Positions 21,107 to 30,283 of a DNA stretch of 64,000 nucleotides are shown one piece after another (the first letter of the stretch is position 1; every line of letters begins with the position of its first letter). A program made the position numbers and the translations under genes. The notes below the pieces were generated by a model. It ran no database searches, was not told the DNA's origin, and worked only from the letters and a program-made list of their open reading frames with translations. This DNA is from Sphingomonas montana (lineage in GTDB: Bacteria; Pseudomonadota; Alphaproteobacteria; Sphingomonadales; Sphingomonadaceae): positions 186,001 to 250,000 of the forward strand of contig NZ_MOLY01000042.1 in the NCBI RefSeq assembly GCF_001956315.1, given 5' to 3'.

Positions 21107-21871
21107 GTGGATGTGACGACGACGGCGATCGCGTTCGACGGGGTGATCAAGCGTTATGGCGACGCGACCGTCGTCGATGCGGTGACGCTGGACATTACCG
21201 CGGGCAGTTTCGTGGCGCTGGTCGGGACGTCGGGGTCGGGGAAGTCGACGTTGCTGAAGATGGTGAACCGGTTGGTGGAGCCTGACGCCGGGGCGGTGCG
21301 CGTGGCAGGGGCGGCGGTCGCGGGCGGGGATGCGCCGGCGCTCAGGCGGTCGATCGGCTATGTGTTCCAGAATGTCGGGCTGTTTCCGCATCTGTCGGTG
21401 GCGGACAATATCGCGATCCGCGCGCGGTTGGGGGAGGGGGTGCCGGATGTCGGCGCGCTTCTGACGCAGGTCGGGTTGGAGCGAGACGTCGCCGGGCGGT
21501 CGCCGCGGGCGTTGTCGGGCGGGCAGCAGCAGCGCGTCGGGATCGCGCGGGCGCTGGCGGGGGATGCGAAGATCCTGCTTATGGACGAGCCGTTCGGCGC
21601 GCTCGATCCGGTGACGCGCGAGCGGATCGGGCAGACGGTGCGTGATTTGCACATCGCGCGCGGGCTGACGACGATCATGGTGACGCACGACATGGGCGAG
21701 GCGTTGCTGCTGGCGGACCGCGTGCTGATGATGGTCGCGGGGCGGATCGTGGCGGATGCGACGCCGGCCGAGATGCTGCGCGCCGAGGACGGGCCGGCGG
21801 CGGCGCTGGTGGCGGTGCCGCGCGGGCAGGCGGCGCGGATGCAGGCTTTGGCCGAGGGGGGCGCGGCGTGA
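21107..21871 (+). CDS. ABC transporter ATP-binding protein, osmoprotectant (OpuCA/OsmV) type
   Basis: Cytoplasmic ATPase of a quaternary-amine importer. In 254 aa it has Walker A GTSGSGKSTLLKMVNRL (the KMVNRL form is typical of glycine betaine/osmoprotectant systems), signature ALSGGQQQRVGIARAL, Walker B ILLMDEPFGALDP and switch HD. The start is GTG 21107, following TTAGGCGGGG; a GTG two codons later is equally possible. There is no CBS regulatory domain at the C-terminus. Its stop overlaps the start of the permease-binding fusion. Confidence 0.9.
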   Translation: MDVTTTAIAFDGVIKRYGDATVVDAVTLDITAGSFVALVGTSGSGKSTLLKMVNRLVEPDAGAVRVAGAAVAGGDAPALRRSIGYVFQNVGLFPHLSVADNIAIRARLGEGVPDVGALLTQVGLERDVAGRSPRALSGGQQQRVGIARALAGDAKILLMDEPFGALDPVTRERIGQTVRDLHIARGLTTIMVTHDMGEALLLADRVLMMVAGRIVADATPAEMLRAEDGPAAALVAVPRGQAARMQALAEGGAA

Positions 21872-23409
21872 TCGCGGCATTCGGGCAGGTGCCGGGGCTG
21901 GCGGCGTCGCATATCCTGCTGGCCGCGGCGGCGCTGGTGCTGGCGCTGGTCGTCAGCCTGCCGCTCGGGGTATTCGCGGCGCGGCGGCCGGTGTTGCGGC
22001 AGGCGGCGCTGGGGTTCGCGTCGCTGGTGCAGACGGTGCCGGGGCTGGCGTTGCTGGCTTTGTTCTATCCGGTGCTGGTCGGGCTGTCGGCGCTGGTCGG
22101 GGGCGGGATCCCGGCGTTGGGATTCCTGCCGTCGCTGCTCGCGCTGACGCTGTATGCGCTGCTGCCAATCCTGCGCAACGTGATCGCGGGGCTGGGCGGG
22201 ATCGACCCGGCGGTGATCGAGGCGGCGGACGGGATCGGCATGACGCCGGCGCAGCGGTTGCGGCTGGTGGAGGCGCCACTGGCCGCCCCGGTGGCGATGG
22301 CGGGAATCCGGACCGCGGCGGTGTGGACGATCGGTGCGGCGACGCTGTCAACGACGGTGGGCTATCCGTCGCTCGGCAATCTGATCTTTGCGGGCTTGCA
22401 GACCGAGACGACCGCCTTGGTGCTGGCGGGGTGCGTGGCGAGCGCGGCGCTCGCGCTGGCGGTGGACGGGTTGCTGGCGCTGGTCGAGCGCGGCGTGGCG
22501 ACCGGGCGGCGCTGGCTGATGGCGGGGCCGGCCTTGCTGTTGCTGGCGGTGGTGGGCGGGGCGGCGGCCTATACCTGGTGGCCCGCCAAGCCCGCGATCG
22601 TGATCGGGGCGAAGAACTTTTCGGAGCAGTATATTCTGGCGCGGCTGATCGGCGAGCGGCTGGAGCAGGCCGGTTTCGACGTGCGGTACCGCGAGGGGCT
22701 GGGCTCTGCGGTGGCGTTGCGCGCGCTGGAGGGCGGCGATGTCGACGTCTATGTCGATTATGCCGGCACGATCTGGACCAATGCGATGCAGCGGAGCGAC
22801 ACGCCGGCGGCGCCCGCGATGGCGGCGGGGATCGACGGCTGGCTGCGGGCGCGGCCGGGGCAGGCGCGGGTGATCGGGCCGCTGGGCTTCGAGAATGCCT
22901 ATGCGCTGGCCATGAAGCCGCGCGCTGGCATCTCGTCGATCGCGGACCTGGCGCGGGTGGCGCCGGGGTTGCGGCTGGCGGCGGACCTGGAGTTTCTCGA
23001 TCGGCCGGAGTGGCGGACGATCCGTGACGCCTATGGGCTGCGGTTCGCGGATCAGCGCGCGTACAGCCCGACGTTCATGTACCGCGCGTTGTCGGGTGGG
23101 CAGGCGGATGTGATCTCGGCATTCTCGTCCGATGGGCGGATCGCGGCGGACGGGCTGGTGGTGCTGGCCGATCCGAAGCGGGCGGTGCCGTCCTATGACG
23201 CGCTGTTGCTGGTCGGTGGGGCGCGGGCGGGCGATGCGCGGGTGCGGGCGGCGTTGCAGCCGCTGGTCGGGCAGGTGCCGGTGGCGGCGATGCGGCAGGC
23301 GAACTACATGGTCGACCGCGATACCGACAAGGCGACGCCGGACGTGGCGGCGCGCTGGTTGTCGGGTCAGCTTGAGCGGACGGGGGCGCAGAAGCCGGCG
23401 ATCAGGTAG
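21868..23409 (+). CDS. fused permease and substrate-binding protein of osmoprotectant ABC transporter
   Basis: One 513-aa chain carries both remaining parts of the importer. Residues 1-210 form the five- to six-helix permease with the EAA-like loop EAADGIGMTPAQRLRLVEAPLA. One further helix (about 215-237) leads to a periplasmic binding domain starting VIGAKNFSEQYILARLIGE, the OpuAC/ProX-type fold that binds quaternary amines. Permease-binding fusions of this kind are known in the Opu family. It is coupled to the ATPase by an ATGA overlap and slightly overlaps the convergent pspC gene. Confidence 0.9.
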   Translation: MIAAFGQVPGLAASHILLAAAALVLALVVSLPLGVFAARRPVLRQAALGFASLVQTVPGLALLALFYPVLVGLSALVGGGIPALGFLPSLLALTLYALLPILRNVIAGLGGIDPAVIEAADGIGMTPAQRLRLVEAPLAAPVAMAGIRTAAVWTIGAATLSTTVGYPSLGNLIFAGLQTETTALVLAGCVASAALALAVDGLLALVERGVATGRRWLMAGPALLLLAVVGGAAAYTWWPAKPAIVIGAKNFSEQYILARLIGERLEQAGFDVRYREGLGSAVALRALEGGDVDVYVDYAGTIWTNAMQRSDTPAAPAMAAGIDGWLRARPGQARVIGPLGFENAYALAMKPRAGISSIADLARVAPGLRLAADLEFLDRPEWRTIRDAYGLRFADQRAYSPTFMYRALSGGQADVISAFSSDGRIAADGLVVLADPKRAVPSYDALLLVGGARAGDARVRAALQPLVGQVPVAAMRQANYMVDRDTDKATPDVAARWLSGQLERTGAQKPAIR

Positions 23410-23558
23410 GCGGCGACGCCCCAGCTGCCGGCCCAGGCGAGCGTGAGCAGCACCGCGGCGATCCGGACGAGGAGTGGGTCGAGGCCAGTGCTGTCGGCGA
23501 TGCCGGCGCAGACGCCCATGATGCGGGCGCGGGACTTGTCCAGGGCGAAGGTCTTCAT
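23367..23558 (-). CDS. PspC domain-containing protein
   Basis: A 63-aa membrane protein consisting of a single PspC domain: charged N-terminus KTFALDKSRARIMGVCAGIA, then one or two hydrophobic segments (PLLVRIAAVLLTLAWAGSWG). PspC proteins take part in envelope-stress signalling with PspA; no pspA is visible here. AAGGA lies about 8 bp before the ATG. Its 3' end overlaps the convergent transporter gene by 43 bp. Confidence 0.9.
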   Translation of the reverse strand: MKTFALDKSRARIMGVCAGIADSTGLDPLLVRIAAVLLTLAWAGSWGVAAYLIAGFCAPVRSS

Positions 23559-23578
23559 GGCGGCGGGTCCTTGTCGGT

Positions 23579-23683
23579 TCAGGCGATGCGGGTCGCGGCG
23601 GCGCCGGGGGCGGGTGCGACGGCGGCCAGGACGCAGGTGGTGGAGAGCAGCAGTGCTGCTGCGGCGGAGAGGGTGCGGATCAT
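23579..23683 (-). CDS. hypothetical 34-aa Ala-rich peptide
   Basis: Begins MIRTLSAAAALLLSTTCVLA and ends ATRIA. It is a short hydrophobic, signal-peptide-like sequence with one Cys. It lies between pspC and a second peptide of similar design (23710-23847). Both share the pattern 'LS(A/T)TCV(I/L)AAV.P ... TR', so they look paralogous. No family is recognised. The ribosome site (GGACGATCC) is weak. Confidence 0.45.
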   Translation of the reverse strand: MIRTLSAAAALLLSTTCVLAAVAPAPGAAATRIA

Positions 23684-23709
23684 CTGGATCGTCCGGTCTG
23701 GCGTGCGGG

Positions 23710-23847
23710 TCAGGCGACGATGACGCTGTGGCGCGTTGGGGCGGCGGCGGTGCCGACGGGGCCGACCGCGGCGATGACGCAGGTGGCGGACAGTGCGGCT
23801 GCGATGGCGGCGGTGGCGATCTTGCGGGCGATGGTGGTGGCGGACAT
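23710..23847 (-). CDS. hypothetical 45-aa Ala-rich peptide
   Basis: Begins MSATTIARKIATAAIAAALS and ends RHSVIVA. The basic N-terminus and Ala-rich core suggest a signal peptide followed by a very short mature peptide, with a Cys in ATCVIAAVGP. AGGGAA lies 8 bp before the ATG, a good ribosome site. It is probably the first gene of a small unit with the 34-aa peptide and pspC. Function unknown. Confidence 0.5.
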   Translation of the reverse strand: MSATTIARKIATAAIAAALSATCVIAAVGPVGTAAAPTRHSVIVA

Positions 23848-24070
23848 TGCTTGGGTTTCCCTGACTTTGGAGTGCGTCGCTGGCCGGGTGGCTGGCGATG
23901 TCAGGATGTTTGCAATGGGCGTGCCAGATTGGATTTTGGCGGGTTCAGTGGCATTTTTTGTCCACGGCAGACGAGAGGTTCGCAGGTGTTCGCGGAGAGT
24001 TGGTGTTCTGCGCTGACGGTTGGCGCAGAAGGCTGACATTGCCTTAGCTGTGGTGTCCGCGGAGCTGTTG

Positions 24071-24221
24071 CACCCCACCCCAACCCCTCCCCTGAAGGAG
24101 AGGGGCTTAAAAGTTATTGCGTCGCCCGTTTACGAAGGTTTCGTATCCCGGACCTGATCCGGGATCCAGGGACGCACGCGCAGCGCTTGAAAGTCTGGAT
24201 CCCGGATCAAATCCGGGATGC
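24071..24221. repeat. two dispersed repeats in the pspC/SDR gap
   Basis: The 397-bp gap 23848-24244 holds no convincing gene. At 24071-24108 lies a single CACCCCACCCCAACCCCTCC unit ending GGAGAGGGGC, related to the elements in ccmAB and dnaE2. At 24144-24221 lies an inverted repeat of the CCCGGACCTGATCCGGG type with its mirror arm CCCGGATCAAATCCGGG. Confidence 0.8.
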
Positions 24222-24244
24222 GCGCAAGTGGGAGCAGGCCATGG

Positions 24245-25045
24245 TCAGATCGCGACCTGGCCGTAGTTCTGTTGGGTGAAGGGGTGGCTGCTGGCGAGGC
24301 CGCCATCGACGACGAGGGCGTGGCCGTTGACGTAGGAGGAGGCGTCGGACGCGAGGAAGAGCGCGGCTTGCGCGAGTTCGTCGGGTTCGCCGCCGCGGCG
24401 CAGGGGGTTCAGGCGGCCGATGCGGTCGGCCTTGCCGGCGGCGGTGGCCCAATCGTAGATCATCTGCGTCATGCCGGTCTGGATCAGGCCGGGGCAGATC
24501 GCGTTGACGCGAACCTTGCTGCCGACGAGCTGCTGCGCGGCGGTCTGGACCAGGTTGATGACGCCGGCCTTCGACGCGGAATAGGCGACGCCGCCGGCGC
24601 CCGACCGGAGCCCTGCGACCGATGCGGTGCAGAGAATGGAGCCGCCGCCGCGTTTCGCGATGGCTGGGGCGGCATGCTGGATGGCGAGGAACGGGCCGAT
24701 CAGGTTGATGCGCAGGATCTCGGCAAAGTCCTCCGCGCTCTGGTCGAACAGCCCGGCGAGGCCGCCCGAGATGCCCGCGTTGGCGAACATGATGTCGAGC
24801 CCGCCGAAGCGCTCTTCCGCCGCCTGGACGAGAGCGGCGACATCGTCTGCGCGGCCGGCGTCGCCGACGATGGCGTATGCGGCGTCGCCGATGGCGCGGG
24901 CGGTGTCGTGGATCGCATCCGAGACGTCGGAGACGATGACGCGTGCGCCTTCGGCTGCGAACAGGTGGGCGGTGGCGCGGCCGATGCCGCTGGCCCCGCC
25001 GGTGACGATCGCGACCTTGCCGTCGAGGCGCCCCATTTCGCTCAC
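24245..25045 (-). CDS. SDR family oxidoreductase
   Basis: NAD(P)-dependent short-chain dehydrogenase of 266 aa. It has the dinucleotide motif [13 protein letters not shown], the NAG motif MFANAGISG, and the catalytic Ser-Tyr-Lys set around [25 protein letters not shown] 25045 is chosen because it overlaps the previous stop (GTGA); ATG 25036, three codons later, is a close alternative. It is paired with a second SDR and lies near acyl-CoA dehydrogenase genes, which suggests lipid or terpenoid breakdown, but the substrate is unknown. Confidence 0.88.
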   Translation of the reverse strand: MSEMGRLDGKVAIVTGGASGIGRATAHLFAAEGARVIVSDVSDAIHDTARAIGDAAYAIVGDAGRADDVAALVQAAEERFGGLDIMFANAGISGGLAGLFDQSAEDFAEILRINLIGPFLAIQHAAPAIAKRGGGSILCTASVAGLRSGAGGVAYSASKAGVINLVQTAAQQLVGSKVRVNAICPGLIQTGMTQMIYDWATAAGKADRIGRLNPLRRGGEPDELAQAALFLASDASSYVNGHALVVDGGLASSHPFTQQNYGQVAI

Positions 25046-25818
25046 AGGCCGACGCCGATGGTGGAGCCGCCGTCGACGACGATCGTCTGGCCGGTCATGA
25101 AGGTGGAGGCGGGGCTGGCGAGGAACACCGCGGCCCCGGCGATCTCGTGCGGTTCGCCGATGCGGCGCATGGGGGTGGAGCGCGTGACGGCCTTCAGCGT
25201 GTCCGGGTTCTCCCACAGCGCACGGGCGAAATCGGTGCGGACGAGGCCCGGGGCGATGCAGTTCACCCGCACGCCGGCCGGGCCATATTCGGCGGCCAGG
25301 TTGCGCGCGAGCTGGAAGTCCGCGGCCTTCGACACGTTGTATGCGCCGATGACGGTGGAGGAGGTGAGCCCGCCGATCGAGGAGACGATGACGATCGACC
25401 CTTCCTTTCGCGCGACCATGCCGGGGGCGGCCATCGCGATCAGCCAGTGATTGGCGAGCACGTTGTTTTCGAAGATCTTGCGGAACTGGTCGTCCTCGAT
25501 TTCTGCCATCGGGCCGTAATAGGGGTTGGACGCGGCGTTGCAGACCAGCACGTCGATCCGGCCAAAGTGGCGCTCGGTTTCGGTCACGAGGTTGCGGAGC
25601 GCGTCCTTGGACGAGAGCGAGGCGGCAATCGCTATGGCGGTGCCGTCGCCATGCGCGGCGTTCAGTTCGGCCGCGACGGTGTCGCAGATGTCCTGGTTGC
25701 GGCTGGAGATGACCACCTTTGCGCCCTGTTCGGCCATGGCGGTGGCGATCGCCTTGCCGATGCCACGCGAGGAGCCGGTGACGATGGCGACCTTGTCGGT
25801 CAGGTCGAAGAGGGACAT
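25042..25818 (-). CDS. SDR family oxidoreductase
   Basis: A 258-aa short-chain dehydrogenase with [13 protein letters not shown] for cofactor binding, the variant NAA motif ([12 protein letters not shown]), and the active-site Ser and Tyr-Lys in [21 protein letters not shown]. The C-terminal [10 protein letters not shown] is typical of 3-oxoacyl reductase-like SDRs. It is first in a two-gene unit with the downstream SDR. Confidence 0.9.
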   Translation of the reverse strand: MSLFDLTDKVAIVTGSSRGIGKAIATAMAEQGAKVVISSRNQDICDTVAAELNAAHGDGTAIAIAASLSSKDALRNLVTETERHFGRIDVLVCNAASNPYYGPMAEIEDDQFRKIFENNVLANHWLIAMAAPGMVARKEGSIVIVSSIGGLTSSTVIGAYNVSKAADFQLARNLAAEYGPAGVRVNCIAPGLVRTDFARALWENPDTLKAVTRSTPMRRIGEPHEIAGAAVFLASPASTFMTGQTIVVDGGSTIGVGL

Positions 25819-25860
25819 GCGGTGCTCCGGGTTGCGGTGGTTTCAGGTGGCGCGGCGCGT

Positions 25861-25931
25861 GCCTTGAGGACAGCGCGAGGTTCTCGACTCCGCGTCTCGA
25901 CTGCGCTCGACGCTCGCTCGAACCAAACGGG
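25861..25931. repeat. diverged TTCGAACC-type palindromic repeat
   Basis: The gap 25819-25957 contains GAGGTTCTCGACTCCGCG and then CGACGCTCGCTCGAACCAAA, matching parts of the near-perfect palindrome at 18866 but with a divergent centre. Confidence 0.6.
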
Positions 25932-25957
25932 TTTTGCGTGGTTCGGAGCCGGGTGCG

Positions 25958-26974
25958 TCATGCACCGGCTTTCTGGGCGAAGGACCAGGCGGCGTCGGCG
26001 AGCGGCACGACCCGGGCGGCGGTTTCGGCGGCCTGCGCGCTGGAGGCGGTGCCGTCGGCGACGCGTTTTTTGATGCCCTGGACGATGCCGGTCAGGCGGA
26101 AGAGATTGTAGGCGAAATACCAGTCGAGGTCGGGCAGGCCGTCGCGGCCGGTCGCGGCGCAGTAGCGTGCGACGGCTTCATCGAGCGTCGGGATGCCGAG
26201 CGCGGGGAGGTCGAGCCCGAGCAGGCCCGAGCGCCCCTCCGGTTCGGTGACCCAGTTCATGAGCAGGTAGGAGACGTCGGCGAGCGGATCGCCGAGCGTG
26301 GAGAGTTCCCAGTCGAGCACGGCGATGACGCGCGGGGCGTCGGGCGCGTAGATGAGATTGTCGATCCGGTAGTCGCCGTGGACGATGGCGGTGCGGTCCT
26401 GCCGCGGCAGCGTGCGGGGCAACCAGTCGATCAGCCGTTCGACGCTGTCGATCCGGTCGGTTTCGGACGCGCGATACTGTTTCGTCCAGCGTGCGACCTG
26501 GCGTTCGAAATAGTTGCCGGGGCGGCCATAGTCGCCCAGCCCGACCGCGTCCGGATCGACCGCGTGGAGCGCGGCCAGCGTGTCGATCATCGCGTCGTAG
26601 GTGGCGCGGCGTTCGGCCGGCGCGAGGCCGGGAAGGCTGCCGTCCCAGTAGGTGCGGCCGGCGACGTGGCTCATGACGTAGAAGGTTGCGCCGATCACGC
26701 TGTCGTCGGTGCAGAGCGCGTGCGGGTGCGCGACGGGGAAGCCGGTGGGGGCGAGGGCGGCGATCAGGCGATGTTCGCGGTCGACCGCGTGGGCGGAGGG
26801 GAGCAGCGGGCCAAAGGGCTTGCGGCGCAGGACATAGTCGCCGGAGGCGGCGGCGATGCGGTAGGTCGGGTTGGACTGGCCGCCGGGGAATTTCTCGATT
26901 GTGAAGGGGCCGCGGAAGTCTTCGACATGGGTGTCGAGCCAGGGGGCGAGGCGGGTGGTGTCTGGGTCGGTCAT
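25958..26974 (-). CDS. phosphotransferase family protein (ACAD10/APH-like kinase)
   Basis: A 338-aa protein with an aminoglycoside-phosphotransferase fold. The ATP-site lead-in is GGQSNPTYRIAAASGDYVLRR, the catalytic loop IVHGDYRIDNLIY, and the metal motif AVLDWELSTLGDPLADVSYL. In bacteria this subfamily is found beside acyl-CoA dehydrogenases, as here, and resembles the kinase part of human ACAD10/11, which phosphorylates 4-hydroxyacyl-CoAs. That substrate is an inference from the neighbourhood. Confidence 0.88.
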   Translation of the reverse strand: MTDPDTTRLAPWLDTHVEDFRGPFTIEKFPGGQSNPTYRIAAASGDYVLRRKPFGPLLPSAHAVDREHRLIAALAPTGFPVAHPHALCTDDSVIGATFYVMSHVAGRTYWDGSLPGLAPAERRATYDAMIDTLAALHAVDPDAVGLGDYGRPGNYFERQVARWTKQYRASETDRIDSVERLIDWLPRTLPRQDRTAIVHGDYRIDNLIYAPDAPRVIAVLDWELSTLGDPLADVSYLLMNWVTEPEGRSGLLGLDLPALGIPTLDEAVARYCAATGRDGLPDLDWYFAYNLFRLTGIVQGIKKRVADGTASSAQAAETAARVVPLADAAWSFAQKAGA

Positions 26975-27015
26975 TGCGCAGCGCCTGACGTCTGAGCGCT
27001 ATCGCGATGATGTTC

Positions 27016-27084
27016 CGTACCGCCGCGTAGGCGGGGGTCTAGTTCGGAGCGTGGAGCTGGACCCCCGCCTTCGCGGGGGTACGG
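27016..27084. repeat. inverted repeat, GTACC...GGGGGTC type
   Basis: Arms CGTACCGCCGCGTAGGCGGG and CCCCGCCTTCGCGGGGGTAC flank a 26-bp centre in the gap between the phosphotransferase and acyl-CoA dehydrogenase genes. It resembles the palindrome at 41153-41219. Confidence 0.75.
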
Positions 27085-27091
27085 CGTGCGA

Positions 27092-28336
27092 TCAGCGAAC
27101 ACGGTATTTGCCGAATTCGGCGCGGGCGATGGCGCGGTTGTGGACCTCGTCCGGGCCGTCGGCGAGGCGGAGGGTGCGGATGCCGGCATAGGCCTTGGCG
27201 AGGCCGTAGCCGCTGGTGACGCCGGCGCCGCCATGCGCCTGGATCGCGTCGTCGATGATGCGGAGCGCCATGCGGGGGGCGGCGACCTTGATCATCGCGA
27301 TCTCGTTCTGCGCGACCTTGTTGCCGACCTTGTCCATCATGTCGGCCGCCTTGAGGCAGAGCAGCCGGCAGAGTTCGATATCGATCCGCGCCTCGGCGAT
27401 CCGCTGTTCCCAGACCGACTGTTCGGCCAGCGTCTTGCCGAACGCGGTGCGGGTGAGCAGACGGCGCGTCATCTTTTCGAGCGCCTCCTCCGCCACGCCG
27501 ATGGTGCGCATGCAATGGTGGATGCGGCCCGGCCCGAGGCGGCCCTGCGCGATTTCGAACCCACGGCCTTCGCCGAGCAGCATCGCGTCCTCCGCATTCA
27601 CGCGGACGTCGTTGAGCTGAATTTCCATATGCCCGTGGGGCGCGTCGTCATAACCGAAGACGGGGAGGTGACGCAGGATCTCGACCCCAGGGGTGTCGAG
27701 CGGCATCAGGACCATCGACTGCTGCTGATGCCTGGCCGCACCGAAATCGGACTTGCCCATGACGATCGCGACCTTGCAGCGCGGATCGCCGGCGCCCGAC
27801 GACCACCATTTGCGGCCGTTCAGCACATAGTCGTCGCCATCGCGGTCGATGCGCGTTTCGATGTTGGTGGCGTCGGACGAGGCGACGTCGGGTTCGGTCA
27901 TGAGGAAGGCGGAGCGGATCTCCCCGCGCATCAGCGGGACCATCCAGCGCGTCTTCTGCGCCGCGGTGCCGTAACGGTGGAACACCTCCATGTTGCCGGT
28001 GTCGGGGGCGGAGCAGTTGAAGACCTCGGACGCCCATTCGAGATGGCCCATCTCCTCTGCGCACAGCGCATATTCGAGGTTGGTGAGGCCGGGGCCGTCG
28101 AACGCGACGCTGTCGTCGACCGGAACGCGCCCGGAGGAAGGCGGCATGAAGAGGTTCCAGAGGCCCTGGACGCGGGCCTTTTCCTTCAGATCCTCGATCA
28201 CGGGGAGAACTTTCCAGCGATCGCCTTCCGCCTGTTGCGCATGATAGTCGGGGTCGCGTGGGCGGATCTCGGTCTCGATGAAGGCACGGACGCGGTCGCG
28301 CCAGTGCGTTTCCCGATCGTTCAGGGTGAAATCCAT
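27092..28336 (-). CDS. acyl-CoA dehydrogenase family protein
   Basis: A 414-aa FAD enzyme of the acyl-CoA dehydrogenase fold, oxidising an acyl-CoA between C2 and C3. Seen are the FAD/substrate loops [15 protein letters not shown] and [20 protein letters not shown], and the C-terminal catalytic-end segment [20 protein letters not shown]. It resembles the longer ACAD10/11-like subgroup in starting [19 protein letters not shown]. It probably forms a transcription unit with the following phosphotransferase and SDR genes on the same strand. Confidence 0.93.
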   Translation of the reverse strand: MDFTLNDRETHWRDRVRAFIETEIRPRDPDYHAQQAEGDRWKVLPVIEDLKEKARVQGLWNLFMPPSSGRVPVDDSVAFDGPGLTNLEYALCAEEMGHLEWASEVFNCSAPDTGNMEVFHRYGTAAQKTRWMVPLMRGEIRSAFLMTEPDVASSDATNIETRIDRDGDDYVLNGRKWWSSGAGDPRCKVAIVMGKSDFGAARHQQQSMVLMPLDTPGVEILRHLPVFGYDDAPHGHMEIQLNDVRVNAEDAMLLGEGRGFEIAQGRLGPGRIHHCMRTIGVAEEALEKMTRRLLTRTAFGKTLAEQSVWEQRIAEARIDIELCRLLCLKAADMMDKVGNKVAQNEIAMIKVAAPRMALRIIDDAIQAHGGAGVTSGYGLAKAYAGIRTLRLADGPDEVHNRAIARAEFGKYRVR

Positions 28337-28462
28337 CCGGCATCCTCTCGGCGTCTTGTTCTTGACGTGAACGTAAACGTGAGGTGGGGGTGGCGTCCAG
28401 TGCCTTTAGTGCCTGGGTAGGTCGGCCGGGAAACCAGTGCCAGCTCCGTCCATGCCAAGCGC

Positions 28463-28556
28463 AGTCGAGCTACTTCCCCGAGCGCAGCCCAAGGGTGCTG
28501 TTGGCCGTCTCGGCTACGCTCGACGGGTCCCTCGACTTCGCTCGGGATGGACGGTT
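28463..28556. repeat. dispersed CTCGACTTCGCTCGGGATGG-type repeat
   Basis: The gap 28337-28584 carries a copy of a repeat that includes TACGCTCGACGGGTCCCTCG and CTTCGCTCGGGATGGACGG. The same two blocks occur at 49385-49445, nearly base for base. No gene is apparent. Confidence 0.7.
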
Positions 28557-28584
28557 TTGTCGGAGGCATCGGCGCGCGGGAGCG

Positions 28585-29295
28585 TCAGTCCGGCGAAGGG
28601 CGTGACAGCATGAGGAACCGGGCGGCGGCCATGAAGTCGGCCTTGCGCAGGATGCGGGCTTCGGTTGCCAGTGCGTCTTCGCCCCAGCGTTCGGCCTGCC
28701 AGAGTTCATCGAGATGGGTGAGGTCGAACGCCGGGTCGGCATCGATATGGCGTTCGGCGACGGCGAGGGCGGCGAGGAGCGAGCCGCCGATGGTGGTGAG
28801 CGGCGACAGCGCGGCGAGCGCATGCGCGTCATGGGCGGCGACGGCGGCGCGCAACCGGGCGAGCGTTTCGGGCGGTTGCGCGACATGGACGATGCCCGTG
28901 GTGACGCGGAACGCGACGTCGTAGCGGGCGCGGCCCCAGGCAAGGAGCGGTTCCCAGGCCGCAGCCTGGCGCGCGACCAGCGTGTCGGGCGCGTCGGCGC
29001 GGTAACAGAGCAGGTCGGTTTCGGCGTAGGCGGCGATCTGGTTCACGAACAGGGCGCGGTCCGGCATGACCCGGTCGATCGCGGCATTGGACAGGCCGGT
29101 CATCGGCATGGTGCGCGGATCGACCTCGCCGTCCTGCGCGGCCCATTCGGCGGCGACCGCATCGGCAAGCGCCCGGGTAGGCAGGACCAGCGGCAGGCGC
29201 GCCGGCGTGCGGACCGGGCGCGCGTCCAGCGTGATGGCGTAGCCCTGCGCGGCGTCGGCGGCGGCGACCGCGACGTCGGTCCAGAAGCGTTTCAC
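28585..29295 (-). CDS. ATP12 family F1F0-ATPase assembly chaperone
   Basis: A 236-aa member of the ATP12 family, which binds the alpha subunit of F1 during ATP synthase assembly in mitochondria and alphaproteobacteria. Family stretches are ITLDARPVRTPARLPLVLPT, AEWAAQDGEVDPRTMPMT, NQIAAYAETDLLCYRA and QAAAWEPLLAW. It is followed 10 bp upstream in the unit by a small membrane protein and a HAD phosphatase. Confidence 0.92.
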   Translation of the reverse strand: MKRFWTDVAVAAADAAQGYAITLDARPVRTPARLPLVLPTRALADAVAAEWAAQDGEVDPRTMPMTGLSNAAIDRVMPDRALFVNQIAAYAETDLLCYRADAPDTLVARQAAAWEPLLAWGRARYDVAFRVTTGIVHVAQPPETLARLRAAVAAHDAHALAALSPLTTIGGSLLAALAVAERHIDADPAFDLTHLDELWQAERWGEDALATEARILRKADFMAAARFLMLSRPSPD

Positions 29296-29305
29296 GGGTG
29301 CCGGA

Positions 29306-29539
29306 TCATGCGCGCGGCGGGGTCCGCCACTGGCGGATCAGGTAGCGCGGCAGGAGCATCGATTCGGCCATGCCGAGCAGGAACAGCGGCAGGCCGACGG
29401 TCGCGTTGCCGCCGGCGTCGAGCAGGTCGCCCCACCAGATCCACATGCCGAACAGCATCATGACGACGCCCGATGCGCGCGCCGCGCTGATGATCGCGAA
29501 GCGCGTCATGGCGAGTTTATCGCTATCTTCGGGTGTCAT
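29306..29539 (-). CDS. hypothetical small membrane protein
   Basis: A 77-aa protein with two predicted membrane segments (about 24-37 and 48-62). It starts MTPEDSDKLAMTRFAIISAA and ends with a basic tail YLIRQWRTPPRA. Its ATG overlaps the stop of the HAD phosphatase gene. Unrecognised family, but the coding overlap and position between two conserved genes argue for a real gene. Confidence 0.75.
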   Translation of the reverse strand: MTPEDSDKLAMTRFAIISAARASGVVMMLFGMWIWWGDLLDAGGNATVGLPLFLLGMAESMLLPRYLIRQWRTPPRA

Positions 29540-30207
29540 GCGGTCTCCGGCGTCAGGGCGGCGAGCAGCGCCGGCAGGTCCCGCGCGTGCGTCGCGATAT
29601 GGGTGGCACCGGCCGCGATCAACAGGTCGGTATGATGATAGCCCCAGCTGACCCCGATCGTCGCGACGCCGGCCGCGCGGCCCATCGCAATGTCATATCC
29701 GGTATCGCCGATCATCACCGTGTCGGCCGGCGACGCGCCGGCATCGGCCATGGCGCGGTCCAGCATCGACGGATGCGGTTTCGACGGATGGCGGTCCGCG
29801 GTCTGGAGCGTCACGAAATGATCGGTCAGGCCGTGATGCGCGAGGCAGAGCGCGAGGCCGCGGTCCGACTTGCCGGTGGCGACGCCCAGTTGCCAGCCGT
29901 CCGCCGCCAGCGTGTCGAGCGTGGCGCGGATGCCGTCGTAGAGCGGTTCGTGGATCTCGCCGCGCGCGCGCTGCGCATGGAAGGCGGCCTTGTACGCCTG
30001 CGCGATGCGGTGGTGCGCGGCGGCGTCGTGACGGGGCAGGAGGGCGGCGACCGCCTCGAAGATGCTGAGCCCGACGATGCCGAGCACGGTGGCGCGGGGC
30101 AGCGGCGGCAGACCCTCGGTTTCGAGCGCGGCCGTCATCGCGTTCACGATGTTGGACTGCGAATCGACGAGCGTGCCGTCGCAGTCGAATACCGCGAGGC
30201 GGGTCAT
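29536..30207 (-). CDS. HAD-IA family hydrolase (phosphoglycolate-phosphatase-like)
   Basis: A 223-aa haloacid-dehalogenase-fold phosphatase. Motif I is AVFDCDGTLVDSQSN (nucleophile Asp), motif II/III are GVATGKSDRG and PSKPHPSM, and motif IV is MIGDTGYDIAMGRAAGVATIG. The substrate cannot be told from sequence; related proteins act on phosphoglycolate or nucleotides. It is coupled to the downstream small membrane protein by an ATGA overlap. Confidence 0.9.
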   Translation of the reverse strand: MTRLAVFDCDGTLVDSQSNIVNAMTAALETEGLPPLPRATVLGIVGLSIFEAVAALLPRHDAAAHHRIAQAYKAAFHAQRARGEIHEPLYDGIRATLDTLAADGWQLGVATGKSDRGLALCLAHHGLTDHFVTLQTADRHPSKPHPSMLDRAMADAGASPADTVMIGDTGYDIAMGRAAGVATIGVSWGYHHTDLLIAAGATHIATHARDLPALLAALTPETA

Positions 30208-30283
30208 CGGCAGGTTTCGCCCGTGTTCGCGCGGGTCCCTTCACCCTCCGCCAAGCGGGAGAGGAGCCCAGCCAAAGGACGCA

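Noticed and set aside
20744-21880. Very long minus-strand frame continuing upstream of the zincin gene
   Set aside because: It is Arg/His-rich shadow sequence antisense to phhB and the ABC ATPase, typical of GC-rich codon bias.
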